Source: Pseudomonadota bacterium
GTDB lineage: Bacteria > Pseudomonadota > Gammaproteobacteria > Burkholderiales > Sulfuriferulaceae
NCBI GenBank assembly: GCA_021795395.1
Contig: JAJYPN010000017.1
Location: forward strand, 1-57,683
Direction of reading: 5' to 3'
DNA length: 57,683 nucleotides
A program made the position numbers and the translations under genes. How positions within the stretch are numbered: the first letter of the stretch is position 1; each line of letters starts with the position of its first letter. The notes beneath the pieces are model-generated. The model was not told the DNA's origin and searched no databases. It saw nothing but the letters and a program-made list of their open reading frames with translations. Of the stretch, positions 17,596-26,610 are shown piece after piece.

Positions 17596-19008
17596 ATGTC
17601 TGATTCCAGCCCTAACTTGTCTCAGCTCTGGTCCGGTCGTTTTTCCGAACCGGTATCCGAACGCGTCAAACGTTATACCGCATCCATCGGTTTCGATTAT
17701 CGCTTAGCCGAGTTCGATATACAAGGTTCTCTGGCGCATGCGCACATGCTCGCGCATCAGGCCATTATCAGCGCTGCCGATTTCACCGATATCGAACGCG
17801 GAATGGCCGAGATACTCGAAGAAATTCGCACGGGCAAATTCGTCTGGAAACTGGATCTGGAAGACGTACACCTCAATATCGAAAAAGCGCTGACCGAAAA
17901 AATCGGCGACGCGGGTAAACGGCTGCATACAGGTCGTTCGCGCAACGATCAGGTAGCCACCGATATCCGCTTGTATCTGAGGCACAATATAGACGGCTTG
18001 CTGCAATTGATCCGTCAGGTACAGACAGCGCTGCTCGATCTCGCCGATACTCACGCCGAGGTCGTCATGCCCGGCTTTACGCATTTGCAGGTTGCCCAAC
18101 CGGTGTCGTTCGGCCATCACTTGCTGGCTTATTTCGAAATGCTCAAACGTGACGCCGAGCGCATGCGCGACTGCCGCAGCCGCGTCAACCGGCTACCGTT
18201 GGGCGCTGCCGCACTCGCCGGAACCAGCTTTCCGATAGACCGGGAAATGGTCGCGCGCAACCTGGACTTCGACAGCGTCTGCGAAAACTCGCTCGACGCC
18301 GTGTCCGATCGCGATTTTGCGATTGAATTCACCGCCTGCGCCAGTCTGATCATGACGCATTTTTCCCGTTTGGCCGAAGAATTGATTGTATGGATGAGCC
18401 CGCGATTCGGTTTTATCGATCTGGCGGACCGGTTCTGTACCGGCTCGTCGATCATGCCGCAGAAAAAGAACCCCGACGTGCCCGAACTGATCCGTGGCAA
18501 AACCGGACGGATCAACGGTCATCTGGTCGCCTTGCTGACGCTGATGAAAGGCCAGCCGCTGGCGTACAACAAGGATAATCAGGAAGACAAGGAACCGCTG
18601 TTCGATACGGTAGACACGCTCATCGATACGCTGGCCATCGTCGCGGAAATGCTACCCGGCATCCGCGTCAACGTTGACGCGATGCGCGATGCCGCGCTGC
18701 AAGGCCACGCCACGGCGACCGATCTGGCCGATTATCTGGTCAAAAAAGGAATTGCATTCCGCGATGCCCACGAAGCCGTCGCTCAGGCTGTGCGCCATGC
18801 GGAAACGCTGGACTGCGATCTGGCGGATTTGCCGCTGGCGGATTTACAACGCTTTTCTTCGTTTATCGACAGCGATATTTATAGTGTATTATCACTCACC
18901 GGCTCGCTCAACAGCCGTAACCATATCGGCGGCACGGCGCCCGCACAGGTACGCGCGGCAGTCGCTCGCGGCCGGCTGGCGATAGCCTGCAATACCGAAA
19001 CCAACTGA
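17596..19008 (+). CDS. argH: Argininosuccinate lyase
   Basis: Last enzyme of arginine synthesis, splitting argininosuccinate into arginine and fumarate. The product of 470 residues begins [18 protein letters not shown] and includes [16 protein letters not shown], the catalytic-histidine block [19 protein letters not shown], and the superfamily signature [12 protein letters not shown]. Length and motifs are normal. The ATG lies 4 bp beyond the end of the MITE-like element, and no good ribosome site precedes it (GCCCTTATTAT), so translation may be weak or initiated from element-derived leader sequence. An upstream frame in the same phase comes from the element and is not thought to be coding. 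Confidence 0.96.
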   Translation: MSDSSPNLSQLWSGRFSEPVSERVKRYTASIGFDYRLAEFDIQGSLAHAHMLAHQAIISAADFTDIERGMAEILEEIRTGKFVWKLDLEDVHLNIEKALTEKIGDAGKRLHTGRSRNDQVATDIRLYLRHNIDGLLQLIRQVQTALLDLADTHAEVVMPGFTHLQVAQPVSFGHHLLAYFEMLKRDAERMRDCRSRVNRLPLGAAALAGTSFPIDREMVARNLDFDSVCENSLDAVSDRDFAIEFTACASLIMTHFSRLAEELIVWMSPRFGFIDLADRFCTGSSIMPQKKNPDVPELIRGKTGRINGHLVALLTLMKGQPLAYNKDNQEDKEPLFDTVDTLIDTLAIVAEMLPGIRVNVDAMRDAALQGHATATDLADYLVKKGIAFRDAHEAVAQAVRHAETLDCDLADLPLADLQRFSSFIDSDIYSVLSLTGSLNSRNHIGGTAPAQVRAAVARGRLAIACNTETN

Positions 19009-19061
19009 ATAAACAGCTCTGATAGCGTACAATAACATCAATTATAATGGGAGTTGACACG

Positions 19062-20018
19062 ATGAAAACCGTACAGCAGGAAGTTGATGAACGCACCAAT
19101 CTGACGGGCAGCAATAAATTCGAGCTGTTGCTGTTCCGACTGGGCGGCGACGCCAACGGCGAGCATTCCGAATTGTTCGGCATCAATGTCTTCAAGGTGC
19201 GCGAGATCGTCGCCATGCCGCCGATCACTTCGGTCGCCGGCGCGCCGCCGCATATGCTGGGCGTTGTCAATCTGCGCGGTCAAATCATACCCGTCATCAA
19301 TCTTCCTGCAATCATAGGATGCACTCCGCAAACGGGGCTGAACATCATTCTGGTCACCGAATACGCCCGCACGACGCAGGCTTTCGCGGTGGAATCGGTA
19401 GAAGATATCGTACGCCTGGACTGGAGCCAGGTGCTGTCGGCGGAATCCAGCGCCGCCACAGGCATGGTCACCAGCATTGCCCGCCTCGACGGCGATATCG
19501 ACAACTCGCGGCTGGCGCAGGTGCTGGACGTGGAAACGATATTACGGCAAATATCTCCCCCGGACGAAACGGCGATCAATCCCGATACGATAGGGCCGCA
19601 TATCACACTCAAACCCGGCAGCGTCATTCTCGCCGCCGACGATTCAGTTGTCGCGCGATCGCTGATCGAGCAAGGACTGACTGCGATGGGCCTGTCCTAT
19701 ATCATGACCAAAACAGGCAAGGAAGCCTGGGATAAACTGCAGGAAATCGCCGCTTCGGCCGAAGCGGAGGGCAAAACTATTCATGACAAGATCGCCCTGA
19801 TACTGACCGATCTGGAAATGCCGGAAATGGACGGGTTCACGCTGACTCGCAACATCAAACAGGACAAACGCTACGCCGGGATTCCGGTCGTCATCCACTC
19901 GTCGCTGACCGGTGCCGCCAACGAAGATCACGTTAAAAACGTCGGCGCCGACGCCTACGTCGCAAAATTCGTCGCCGAAGAATTGGCGGAGACGATACGC
20001 AAGGTACTGGCTAAGTAA
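19062..20018 (+). CDS. cheV: Chemotaxis adaptor/receiver protein CheV
   Basis: CheW-receiver fusion of 318 residues. Residues about 15-165 form the CheW domain (FELLLFRLGG, LFGINVFKVREIV, MLGVVNLRGQIIPVINL). Residues about 190-318 form a receiver with SVILAADDSVVARSLIE, a phospho-acceptor aspartate in ALILTDLEMPEMDGF and VVIHSSLTGAAN. CheV couples chemoreceptors to CheA and may serve as a phosphate sink. ATG 19062 has GGGAG eight bases before it; ATG 19047 would add five residues and lacks such a site. It is an orphan: no other chemotaxis gene lies in the window. It overlaps the convergent FAD gene by eight bases. Confidence 0.93.
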   Translation: MKTVQQEVDERTNLTGSNKFELLLFRLGGDANGEHSELFGINVFKVREIVAMPPITSVAGAPPHMLGVVNLRGQIIPVINLPAIIGCTPQTGLNIILVTEYARTTQAFAVESVEDIVRLDWSQVLSAESSAATGMVTSIARLDGDIDNSRLAQVLDVETILRQISPPDETAINPDTIGPHITLKPGSVILAADDSVVARSLIEQGLTAMGLSYIMTKTGKEAWDKLQEIAASAEAEGKTIHDKIALILTDLEMPEMDGFTLTRNIKQDKRYAGIPVVIHSSLTGAANEDHVKNVGADAYVAKFVAEELAETIRKVLAK

Positions 20019-21624
20019 GCGGCGACGGTACCAGTGTTAAAGCCAGTGCTTCGGCAACTTTAATGCCGTCTATGGCCGCGGACAAGATTCCGCCGGCATA
20101 GCCCGCTCCTTCGCCGGCAGGATACAGTCCGCGTGTGTTCACGCTCTGGAAATCGGCGTCGTTGCGTCTGATGCGCACCGGCGACGAAGTGCGCGTTTCG
20201 ACGCCGGTCAACACCGCGTCAGCCAAGGCATAGCCTTTGATTTGCCGGTCGAAGACAGGAAAGGCTTCACGCATCGCATCGATGACATAGGACGGCAGCG
20301 CCTCGGACAAATCGCCCGGCGTCACTCCCGGCGTATACGATGGCAGCACCGATCCCCAACGGGTAGAGGGCCGGCCGGCAAGAAAATCGCCCAGTAATTG
20401 TCCGGGAGCGTTGTAGTTGCCGCCGCCCTGTTCGAACGCCCGCGATTCCCAATGGCGCTGAAATGCTACGCCGGCAAGCGGCGTATCCGGATAATCCTCA
20501 GGCGTAATATTAACGACGATGGCGCTGTTGGCGTTACGCTCGTTGCGTGAATACTGGCTCATGCCGTTGGTGACCACGCGGCCGGCTTCCGATGTCGCGG
20601 CTACCACCGTACCGCCCGGGCACATGCAGAAACTGTACACCGCCCGACCGTTGCTGGCATGATGCACCAGCTTGTAATCCGCCGCGCCCAGTTCGGGGTG
20701 ACCGGCCGTCTCGCCGAAACGGCAGCGGTCTATCAATTGCTGCGGATGCTCGATACGGAACCCTACCGAAAAAGGCTTGGCTTCCATATACACACCGCGG
20801 CGATCGAGCATCTCGAAGGTGTCGCGGGCACTGTGGCCAATTGCCAGTACCACGCTGTTTGTAAGTACGCGCTCACCATGCGCCAAAACCACGCCTTGCA
20901 AGACATTGCTTTCCATAACGAGATCGACGATGCGACTTTGAAAACGAATTTCCCCACCCAGCGATTCTATCGTCGCACGCATTTTTTCCACGATACCGAC
21001 CAGCCGAAAGGTGCCGATGTGCGGCTTGCTGACATAAGCGATCTCGGGTGGCGCTCCGGCCGCGATGAATTCAGCAATGACCTTGCGCCCGTAATGCTTA
21101 GGGTCCTTGATCTGGCTGTAGAGTTTACCGTCCGAAAAGGTTCCCGCGCCGCCTTCACCGAACTGCACATTGGATTCCGGATCAAGCTGCCGTTTGCGCC
21201 ACAGGCCCCAGGTGTCCTGTGTCCGTTCGCGCACCGCCTTGCCGCGCTCAAGTATGATCGGCCGAAACCCCATTTGCGCCAGCAGCAGTCCTGCGAACAT
21301 GCCCGCAGGACCGAAACCGATTACCACCGGACGCATCGGCAACGACGCGGGCGCATGCGCCACAAAACGATAACCGGTATCCGGAGCGAGCGCGACATGC
21401 GTGTTGCGCCGGATACGGGCAAGCACCGCCGCTTCGTCCTTGACCTCCACATCGATGGTGTAGACAAACCGGATCAGCGGCCGCTTACGCGCATCGTGCC
21501 CGCGCCGTACGATCGTGTGCCCGATCACGGCGTCTACGCCGACGGCCAATTCCCTGCAAACGGCGGCGAGCAAATCCGCGGCCGTGTGATCCAGTGCTAG
21601 TTTGATTTCGGTAATACGCAGCAT
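20011..21624 (-). CDS. FAD-dependent oxidoreductase-like protein (COG2509 type)
   Basis: Protein of 537 residues. An N-terminal extension of about 95 residues (MLRITEIKLALDHTAADL, RRGHDARKRPLIRFVYTIDV) precedes a dinucleotide-binding motif PVVIGFGPAGMFAGLLLAQMG and the ILERG acid. QFGEGGAGTFSDGKLYS and the C-terminal GLYPAGEGAGYAGGILSAA are hallmarks of this uncharacterised family, as is the block FCMCPGGTVVAATSE. The substrate is unknown; family members are usually annotated as NAD(P)/FAD-dependent. It has its own orientation between cheV and rbgA, with no operon partner. Confidence 0.9.
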   Translation of the reverse strand: MLRITEIKLALDHTAADLLAAVCRELAVGVDAVIGHTIVRRGHDARKRPLIRFVYTIDVEVKDEAAVLARIRRNTHVALAPDTGYRFVAHAPASLPMRPVVIGFGPAGMFAGLLLAQMGFRPIILERGKAVRERTQDTWGLWRKRQLDPESNVQFGEGGAGTFSDGKLYSQIKDPKHYGRKVIAEFIAAGAPPEIAYVSKPHIGTFRLVGIVEKMRATIESLGGEIRFQSRIVDLVMESNVLQGVVLAHGERVLTNSVVLAIGHSARDTFEMLDRRGVYMEAKPFSVGFRIEHPQQLIDRCRFGETAGHPELGAADYKLVHHASNGRAVYSFCMCPGGTVVAATSEAGRVVTNGMSQYSRNERNANSAIVVNITPEDYPDTPLAGVAFQRHWESRAFEQGGGNYNAPGQLLGDFLAGRPSTRWGSVLPSYTPGVTPGDLSEALPSYVIDAMREAFPVFDRQIKGYALADAVLTGVETRTSSPVRIRRNDADFQSVNTRGLYPAGEGAGYAGGILSAAIDGIKVAEALALTLVPSPLT

Positions 21625-21751
21625 AAAACGACAGAGACTTGATAAACCGCTATTTTACCGTCGATAGGCTTTCCAACCAATGATTTCCTTAGAGATATCG
21701 GTTACCACCCGCTTTCGGGTAAAATGGCGTTTTGATCCAGCAGCCTACGAC

Positions 21752-22666
21752 ATGACGATACAGTGGTTTCCCGGACACATGACCGCAGCGCGCAAAAAGG
21801 CCGCTGAAACCATGGCGCTGACCGACGTGGTCATCGAAGTGCTCGACGCCCGTCTGCCGGAAGCCAGCAGCAACCCGATGATAGAAGAGCTGCGCCGCTA
21901 CCGGCAGCGGCCGGGATTGAAAATACTCAATAAAGCCGATCTGGCCGATCCGGCAGCGACTCATGCCTGGCTTGAGTTTTATCAGCAGCAGCCCGGCGTC
22001 AAGGCGGTCGCCCTGTCGTGCAAGCAAGCGAGCGATGTCGCCCGTATTCCCAGGCTCTGTCTGGCGCTTGCGCCGCACCGGGGCACCACGCTCAAACCGC
22101 TGCGGATGATGATCATGGGCATCCCCAACGTCGGCAAATCGACGCTGATGAATGCGCTGCTCAAACGCCGCGTGGCGGCAGTAGGCGACGAACCGGCGAT
22201 CACCAAAAGCCAGCAGCGGCTGGATTTGAACGACCGCATGACCCTGGTCGATACCCCCGGCATGCTCTGGCCGCGCATTGCGCATCCCGGCGACGGTCTG
22301 ATGCTGGCCGCCAGCCACGCTGTCGGCCGCAATGCGATGATCGACGACGAAGTCGCGATTTTCCTCGCCGATAAGCTGCTCGCCGATTATCCCGCATTAC
22401 TGACGCAGCGCTACGGCTTCAACGTTGCAGACAAAGACGGCGTCGGCGTAATCGAAGCGATCGCGCAACAACGCGGTTTCCGGCTCAAGGGCGGCGCCGC
22501 CGATTTCGAAAAAGCCGGCTTGACGCTGTTGCAGGACTACCGTAACGGCACGCTGGGGAGAATCAGCCTGGAAACCCCAACCAGTCGGACAACCATGCTC
22601 GCCGAAGCGGCAGACACTGTCACGACAGTCGTAGGTACCACCGACGAGGGAATAGATTCGTTGTAG
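21752..22666 (+). CDS. ylqF: Ribosome biogenesis GTPase (YlqF/RbgA family)
   Basis: Circularly permuted GTPase of 304 residues. The motif order G4 (ILNKADL), G1 (GIPNVGKSTLMNAL), G3 (DTPGMLWP) is diagnostic of the YlqF/YawG group, and the N-terminal MTIQWFPGHMTAARKKAAE is the usual start. RbgA helps mature the 50S subunit in Gram-positive bacteria; in Proteobacteria the role is less studied. The start at ATG 21752 fits the family; longer frames upstream add residues typical of noncoding DNA. It marks the left core border of the accessory island that runs to metF. Confidence 0.92.
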   Translation: MTIQWFPGHMTAARKKAAETMALTDVVIEVLDARLPEASSNPMIEELRRYRQRPGLKILNKADLADPAATHAWLEFYQQQPGVKAVALSCKQASDVARIPRLCLALAPHRGTTLKPLRMMIMGIPNVGKSTLMNALLKRRVAAVGDEPAITKSQQRLDLNDRMTLVDTPGMLWPRIAHPGDGLMLAASHAVGRNAMIDDEVAIFLADKLLADYPALLTQRYGFNVADKDGVGVIEAIAQQRGFRLKGGAADFEKAGLTLLQDYRNGTLGRISLETPTSRTTMLAEAADTVTTVVGTTDEGIDSL

Positions 22667-22730
22667 CAGCCGAGTTGGCTATGCACCGAAATGGCCCGCC
22701 TGATCACTTGCTTTGTAAGCGGAGTATGCG

Positions 22731-22853
22731 ATGAAACTATTTGATATCATTGCGACGCTACAAGACATTCCGGCAGCGCACCTCATACGCGACGCCATCA
22801 AGATCGGTGAATCATCCAGCTGTCATTTGAATGGCTGCTGTATTTCGGAGTGA
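22731..22853 (+). CDS. Short protein, possibly a truncated DUF4926-type gene
   Basis: A frame of 40 codons with a good ribosome site (GCGGAG, 7 nt before the ATG). It begins MKLFDIIATLQDIPAAHLIR, which resembles the N-terminus of the small DUF4926 proteins, but the expected glycine/valine-rich continuation is replaced by DAIKIGESSSCHLNGCCISE. It may be a decayed or cut copy, or a chance resemblance. It sits between ylqF and the attC-like site, facing opposite to the acetyltransferase. No function can be proposed. Confidence 0.35.
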   Translation: MKLFDIIATLQDIPAAHLIRDAIKIGESSSCHLNGCCISE

Positions 22854-22868
22854 GCTTTAACTGGGCTC

Positions 22869-22931
22869 GCCCAACAAACGGTTCAGATCGTGGCTCGCTC
22901 CGCGATCACGACCTTCCCTTAATCGTTAGAC
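22869..22931 (-). repeat. Integron attC-like recombination site
   Basis: On the minus strand the 63-bp site starts with GTCTAAC (fits the RYYYAAC core) and ends with GTTGGGC (fits GTTRRRY). Between them an imperfect stem can form (TCGTG and TCGC pairing with CACGA and GCGA around a short loop), as in folded attC sites. The stop codon of the adjoining acetyltransferase gene (TAA) falls inside the first core, exactly where cassette genes usually end. The plus strand also fits both cores, as expected for an imperfect palindrome. No integrase gene is in the window. Confidence 0.68.
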
Positions 22932-23399
22932 GCCACGCCGCTCCATGACGACAATTTGCACCTCAACATGATTGCGCTTTACGCAGGAACGGTCCATCTC
23001 GACGAACCCATGATGCTCGTAAAACGAGCTTGCGTTCAAGGTGGATTCGACCCGAATCGGTCCCGAGTGTCCATGGCGGGCTAACTCTATCGCGTGAGCG
23101 AGGATAAGGCGGCCCACTCCTTTTCCGATTGCCGCGGGATCGACGTAAACCGCCACCACAGAACCTGAGGTTGCCTCACCGAAAGCAACGATCTCTTGTT
23201 TTATTTCGGCGACGAAAATCGCTTTACGCTCGATAGACGGCAAGCAGCATGCCGGAGTTCGGTTGAGCAACCAGCCGTCGATGATTTCTGACGGGTAGTA
23301 CATGGCACATATGGTACGTACGGCTGCGGTGTGGATTGCATGAATACGCGGCGCATCCTCAGTCAACGCGGTTCGGATCGTTGCGATTGCATTGATCAT
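22926..23399 (-). CDS. GNAT-family N-acetyltransferase
   Basis: Acetyltransferase of 157 residues from ATG 23399. GNAT features are IRTALTEDAPRIHAIHTAAV at the N-terminus, the acetyl-CoA motif A at VAVYVDPAAIGKGVGRLIL (G-K-G-V-G-R loop), and NASSFYEHHGFVEMDR near the end. The substrate is not evident. Its TAA stop lies inside the attC-like core at 22925-22931, and a second attC-like site lies just upstream of its start, which makes it a plausible integron gene cassette. Acetyltransferases are common cargo in such arrays. A TTG-initiated longer form upstream would read through the second site and is not favoured. Confidence 0.85.
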   Translation of the reverse strand: MINAIATIRTALTEDAPRIHAIHTAAVRTICAMYYPSEIIDGWLLNRTPACCLPSIERKAIFVAEIKQEIVAFGEATSGSVVAVYVDPAAIGKGVGRLILAHAIELARHGHSGPIRVESTLNASSFYEHHGFVEMDRSCVKRNHVEVQIVVMERRGV

Positions 23400-23420
23400 G
23401 ACGCAATGTTGTTGCGTGAC

Positions 23421-23480
23421 GGCCAACGTAGAGCTAACTCGCGCTCCGCCGCACTTTTTGGCGAAACGTCCGTGTTGAGC
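23421..23480 (-). repeat. Second, degenerate attC-like site
   Basis: On the minus strand GCTCAAC (23480-23474, fits RYYYAAC) begins six bases after the toxin stop, and GTTGGCC (23427-23421) ends the site; the last core deviates from GTTRRRY at one position. A stem of about nine base pairs with two mismatches (CGCTCCGCC with GGCGAAACG) can form inside. It separates the toxin-antitoxin pair from the acetyltransferase gene. An alternative right core inside it (AGCTAAC on the plus strand) gives a shorter 50-bp site. Less certain than the site at 22869. Confidence 0.42.
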
Positions 23481-23486
23481 GGCGTG

Positions 23487-23783
23487 CTAGCGGCTCTTAG
23501 GCCAACGATTCGGATTGCGGGCATCATGCAATACAGCCAAAACATGTACGAGATTACCACGCACTGCATAAAATAAGCCGTAGGGAAAACGAGGAAGGAG
23601 AGCGCGGCGAACATTTGGAATTGCCTCGGCATAAAGCAGTGGCGCTTGTTCAAGCCGTTTTAGCTGTAACTCCATTGCGGCGATGAATTCTTCACCGAGA
23701 CCGGGGCTTTGCAATTCGTACCACGCTTTAGCTTCGCCAGTTTCACGCAACGCTCGCGTGGAAAATTTCAGGCGGAACGCCAT
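23487..23783 (-). CDS. RelE/ParE-family toxin
   Basis: Toxin-fold protein of 98 residues: FSTRALRETGEAKAWYELQ (first helices), GLGEEFIAAMELQLKRLEQ, then the beta sheet with RRALLPRFPYGLFYAVRGN and VLAVLHDARNPNRW, a typical RelE/ParE ending. Depending on subtype such toxins cleave ribosome-bound mRNA or inhibit gyrase; which applies here is unknown. It overlaps the antitoxin gene by 16 bp. The gene stops six bases before an attC-like core, which suggests it travelled as part of a gene cassette; toxin-antitoxin pairs are thought to stabilise such arrays. Confidence 0.9.
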   Translation of the reverse strand: MAFRLKFSTRALRETGEAKAWYELQSPGLGEEFIAAMELQLKRLEQAPLLYAEAIPNVRRALLPRFPYGLFYAVRGNLVHVLAVLHDARNPNRWPKSR

Positions 23784-24001
23784 GTACCATCTTTAAGGCG
23801 TGATTTCACCTGATCCCAGGAATAACCTGCTTCCGGGTTTGCCTCGAATTCCGCCAAACGTGCTTCCAGTTCAGCCTTAAGCGGGGGCGAAATTTCCACG
23901 GCTTCAGGTACTGCGGCAACGCTGTCCCAGATAAGCTCGACAAGACGAATGCGCTCCTGTAACGGAAGCTCAAGAATATCGGCGATAGAGATATTGTTCA
24001 T
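23768..24001 (-). CDS. Antitoxin, addiction module component family
   Basis: Acidic protein of 77 residues of the family annotated as putative addiction module component: LELPLQERIRLVELIWDSVA, then SPPLKAELEARLAEFEANPE and the ending GYSWDQVKSRL. Partners of this family are RelE/ParE toxins, and one follows here with a 16-bp overlap. It probably neutralises the toxin and may repress the shared promoter. No clear operator was found in the 24002-24144 gap that separates it from metF. Confidence 0.9.
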   Translation of the reverse strand: MNNISIADILELPLQERIRLVELIWDSVAAVPEAVEISPPLKAELEARLAEFEANPEAGYSWDQVKSRLKDGTWRSA

Positions 24002-24144
24002 GTCGAATATTGTACCCTTTTTCGAGAAACACGCTATCGCAATGATGGTCAGACTGATTTACGGCACAGGAATGCAGTTACATGTCTTTGAAGCAATGAC
24101 CGTTCATCCGGCAGCAACGCGGGGATCAAGCGGTTATCATGACA

Positions 24145-24990
24145 CTAGCCGAGGGTATTTTCCAGCCCCAGCCGCTCCCAGATCGTCATTGTCGCCGCCG
24201 CCTGATTCATGGTATAGAAATGCAGCCCCGGCGCGCCGTTGTCGAGCAGTCGGTCGCAAAGATCTGTCACTACGTCGAGCCCGAAAGCGCGGATAGAATC
24301 GATGTCGTCGTGGTAGCCTTCCAGTTTCTTGCGCATCCAGCGTGGAATCTCTGCACCGCATGCATCGGAAAACCGCGCCAGTTGGGAAAAATTGCCAATC
24401 GGCATGATGCCGGGAACGACAGGCACTTCGACGCCGAGTTTACGACAGTCGTCGACAAAGGCGAAATAGGCGTCGGCATTGAAAAAATACTGGGTAATGG
24501 CGGCATTCGCGCCGGCATCGATCTTGCGCTTGAAATTGATCAGGTCGTCGTGCGCGCTTTTGGCTTGCGGATGTATTTCGGGGTAGGCGGCGACTTCGAG
24601 ATTGAACCAGTCACCGGTTTCGCTGCGGATGAACGACACCAGTTCGTTGGCGTAGCGAAAATCGCCGGTGCCCGCCATGCCCGACGGCAGATCGCCGCGC
24701 AAAGCGACAATATGATGGATATTGTGGCTCTTGTATTCGGTCAGGATGGCGCGGATACTCTCGCGGGTGGCGCCTATGCACGATAAGTGCGGTGCGGCAT
24801 CCAGACCTGCGCGCTGGATATCGAGTACCGTCGCCAGCGAATATTCGCGGGTCGAGCCGCCTGCGCCGAAGGTTACGGAAAAAAAACGCGGGCGCAAAGC
24901 GGCAAGTTCGGTGCGCACCGCACGCAGTTTTTCCATGCCTTCTTGCGTTTTGGGCGGAAAAAACTCAAAACTGAACGTTCGTGATGTCAT
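24145..24990 (-). CDS. metF: Methylenetetrahydrofolate reductase
   Basis: FAD enzyme of 281 residues that makes 5-methyl-tetrahydrofolate for methionine synthesis. It starts MTSRTFSFEFFPPKTQEG, with the conserved EFFPPK glutamate, followed by SVTFGAGGSTR, LSCIGATR, IVALRGDLP, EVAAYPEIHPQA, the AITQYFF block and VPGIMPI. All are normal for MetF. ATG 24990 fits the family; an upstream frame adds 23 unlikely residues. It lies downstream of ahcY in the same direction with a 69-bp gap, so it may share the SAH-riboswitch-controlled transcript. Its 3' end borders the accessory island. Confidence 0.96.
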   Translation of the reverse strand: MTSRTFSFEFFPPKTQEGMEKLRAVRTELAALRPRFFSVTFGAGGSTREYSLATVLDIQRAGLDAAPHLSCIGATRESIRAILTEYKSHNIHHIVALRGDLPSGMAGTGDFRYANELVSFIRSETGDWFNLEVAAYPEIHPQAKSAHDDLINFKRKIDAGANAAITQYFFNADAYFAFVDDCRKLGVEVPVVPGIMPIGNFSQLARFSDACGAEIPRWMRKKLEGYHDDIDSIRAFGLDVVTDLCDRLLDNGAPGLHFYTMNQAAATMTIWERLGLENTLG

Positions 24991-25059
24991 GATCGTAATC
25001 CTGAGACGGCAGAGCAGTCGGCAGCGCGGATCGAACGGTATCGCTACCGCGCCCTTCAT

Positions 25060-26478
25060 TCAATACCGGTAATGATGCGCCTTGTAAGGCCCGTTTTTAT
25101 CTACGCCGATATACGCCGCCTGCTGGTCCGTCAGTTCGGTGAGCTGTACGTTCAGGGTTTTCAGTTGCAAACGAGCGACCTTTTCATCGAGATGTTTGGG
25201 CAGCGTATAGACGCCGACTGGGTAATCCGAGGTTTTCGTAAACAACTCGATTTGCGCAATCGTCTGGTTGGCAAACGAGGAACTCATTACGTAGGACGGG
25301 TGCCCGGTGGCGCAGCCCAGATTGACCAGACGGCCTTTTGCAAGCAGGATGATCCGCTTGCCGTCGGGAAAGATGACGTGGTCGACTTGCGGTTTGATTT
25401 CTTCCCACTGATATTTTTCTATTCCGGCAACGTCGATTTCGTTGTCGAAATGGCCGATGTTGCAAACGATGGCCTGATTTTTCATTTTCGCCATGTGATC
25501 GTGCGTGATGACATGGTAATTGCCCGTCGCCGTCACAAAGATATCGGCTTTATCGACGGCATAATCCATGGTGACGACGCGGTAGCCTTCCATCGCCGCC
25601 TGCAGCGCGCAAATCGGGTCGATTTCCGTCACCCAGACTTGCGCGGACAAGGCGCGCAGAGCTTGCGCCGATCCTTTGCCGACGTCGCCGTAACCGGCAA
25701 CCACCGCGATTTTGCCGGCGATCATCACGTCGGTGGCGCGCTTGATGCCGTCCACCAGCGATTCGCGGCAGCCGTATAAATTATCGAACTTGGATTTGGT
25801 CACCGAATCGTTGACATTGATCGCCGGGAATTTCAGTTCGCCGCGCGCATGCATTTGATACAAACGGTGTACGCCGGTGGTCGTTTCCTCGCTCACGCCC
25901 CTGATCTCGGCCAGGCGCACGGAATACCAGTCCGGCGTTATGGACAGCCTGGCTTTGATCGCCGCGTACAGCACCTGCTCTTCTTCGCTGGCCGGATGCG
26001 ACAGCACGCTGGCGTCCGTTTCGGCGCGCGCACCGAGATGGAGCAATAGCGTCGCGTCGCCGCCGTCGTCGAGTATCATGTTGGCGTGTTTGCCGTCCGG
26101 CCATTCGAAAATGCGGTGGGTGTAATTCCAGTATTCGGTCAGCGACTCGCCCTTGATGGCAAATACCGGTGTTCCGGTGACCGCAATCGCGGCGGCGGCG
26201 TGATCCTGGGTGGAAAAAATATTGCACGACGCCCAGCGCACATCGGCTCCCAGCGCTTGCAGGGTTTCGATCAGCACGCCGGTCTGGATGGTCATGTGCA
26301 GACTGCCGGCGATGCGTGCGCCCTTGAGCGGCTGCGAGAGGGAAAATTCCTCACGGATAGCCATCAGGCCGGGCATTTCGGTTTCGGCGATTTGCAGTTC
26401 CCTGCGTCCCCAATCGGCCAGCGACAGGTCGGCAACTACGTAATCCTGGGATGTTCCGGTGGCAATAACGGCGCTCAT
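25060..26478 (-). CDS. ahcY: Adenosylhomocysteinase (SAH hydrolase)
   Basis: NAD-dependent enzyme that cleaves S-adenosylhomocysteine, the product of SAM-dependent methylation, to adenosine and homocysteine. The 472-residue protein shows [55 protein letters not shown], the NAD-binding [17 protein letters not shown] and the C-terminal [12 protein letters not shown] typical of the family. ATG 26478 has AAGGAG seven bases before it. The 5' leader is an SAH riboswitch, so expression should rise when SAH accumulates. metF follows and metK precedes on the same strand, forming a methyl-cycle cluster. Confidence 0.97.
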   Translation of the reverse strand: MSAVIATGTSQDYVVADLSLADWGRRELQIAETEMPGLMAIREEFSLSQPLKGARIAGSLHMTIQTGVLIETLQALGADVRWASCNIFSTQDHAAAAIAVTGTPVFAIKGESLTEYWNYTHRIFEWPDGKHANMILDDGGDATLLLHLGARAETDASVLSHPASEEEQVLYAAIKARLSITPDWYSVRLAEIRGVSEETTTGVHRLYQMHARGELKFPAINVNDSVTKSKFDNLYGCRESLVDGIKRATDVMIAGKIAVVAGYGDVGKGSAQALRALSAQVWVTEIDPICALQAAMEGYRVVTMDYAVDKADIFVTATGNYHVITHDHMAKMKNQAIVCNIGHFDNEIDVAGIEKYQWEEIKPQVDHVIFPDGKRIILLAKGRLVNLGCATGHPSYVMSSSFANQTIAQIELFTKTSDYPVGVYTLPKHLDEKVARLQLKTLNVQLTELTDQQAAYIGVDKNGPYKAHHYRY

Positions 26479-26529
26479 CACGCACTCCTTCTTCAAGTAA
26501 ACAAAAAGCGAGACGTGAGCGCCGTTGCT

Positions 26530-26557
26530 TTAACCGTGACTGCTTCAGTCCGGTTAA
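26530..26557 (-). promoter_or_regulatory. Hairpin downstream of the SAH aptamer, candidate expression platform
   Basis: On the minus strand TTAACCG-GACTG-AAG-CAGTC-A-CGGTTAA makes a 12-pair stem with one bulged base and a three-base loop, three bases after the aptamer's closing stem. There is no U-tract after it, so it is not an intrinsic terminator. It may act as part of the switch, or as an antiterminator or stabilising stem, about 50 nt before the ahcY ribosome site. Its regulatory role is inferred. Confidence 0.45.
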
Positions 26558-26559
26558 CG

Positions 26560-26604
26560 AGATTTGAGCCTGGCGGATGACCCGTCGCAACGCTCCTCAA
26601 ATCT
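26560..26604 (-). ncRNA. SAH riboswitch aptamer
   Basis: The transcribed strand contains the conserved core GAGGAGCGTTGCGACGGG and then CCGCCAGGCTC, the consensus of the S-adenosylhomocysteine riboswitch. The closing stem P1 is nine perfect pairs (AGATTTGAG with CTCAAATCT). It lies 82 nt before the ahcY start, and by family knowledge binding of SAH turns the downstream gene on. The transcription start predicted from the promoter at 26611-26639 coincides with the first base of P1. Confidence 0.93.
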
Positions 26605-26610
26605 GCGGGT

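Noticed and set aside
19043-19048. TATAAT before cheV
   Set aside because: No -35 at proper spacing, and the predicted start would remove the ribosome site.
22667-22730. Third attC-like core left of the island (GTTGGCT near 22673)
   Set aside because: Only a short hairpin; no matching second core at the right distance.
22667-24144. Integrase gene for the cassette region
   Set aside because: No tyrosine recombinase motifs other than XerC at 31106, which is the chromosomal Xer enzyme.
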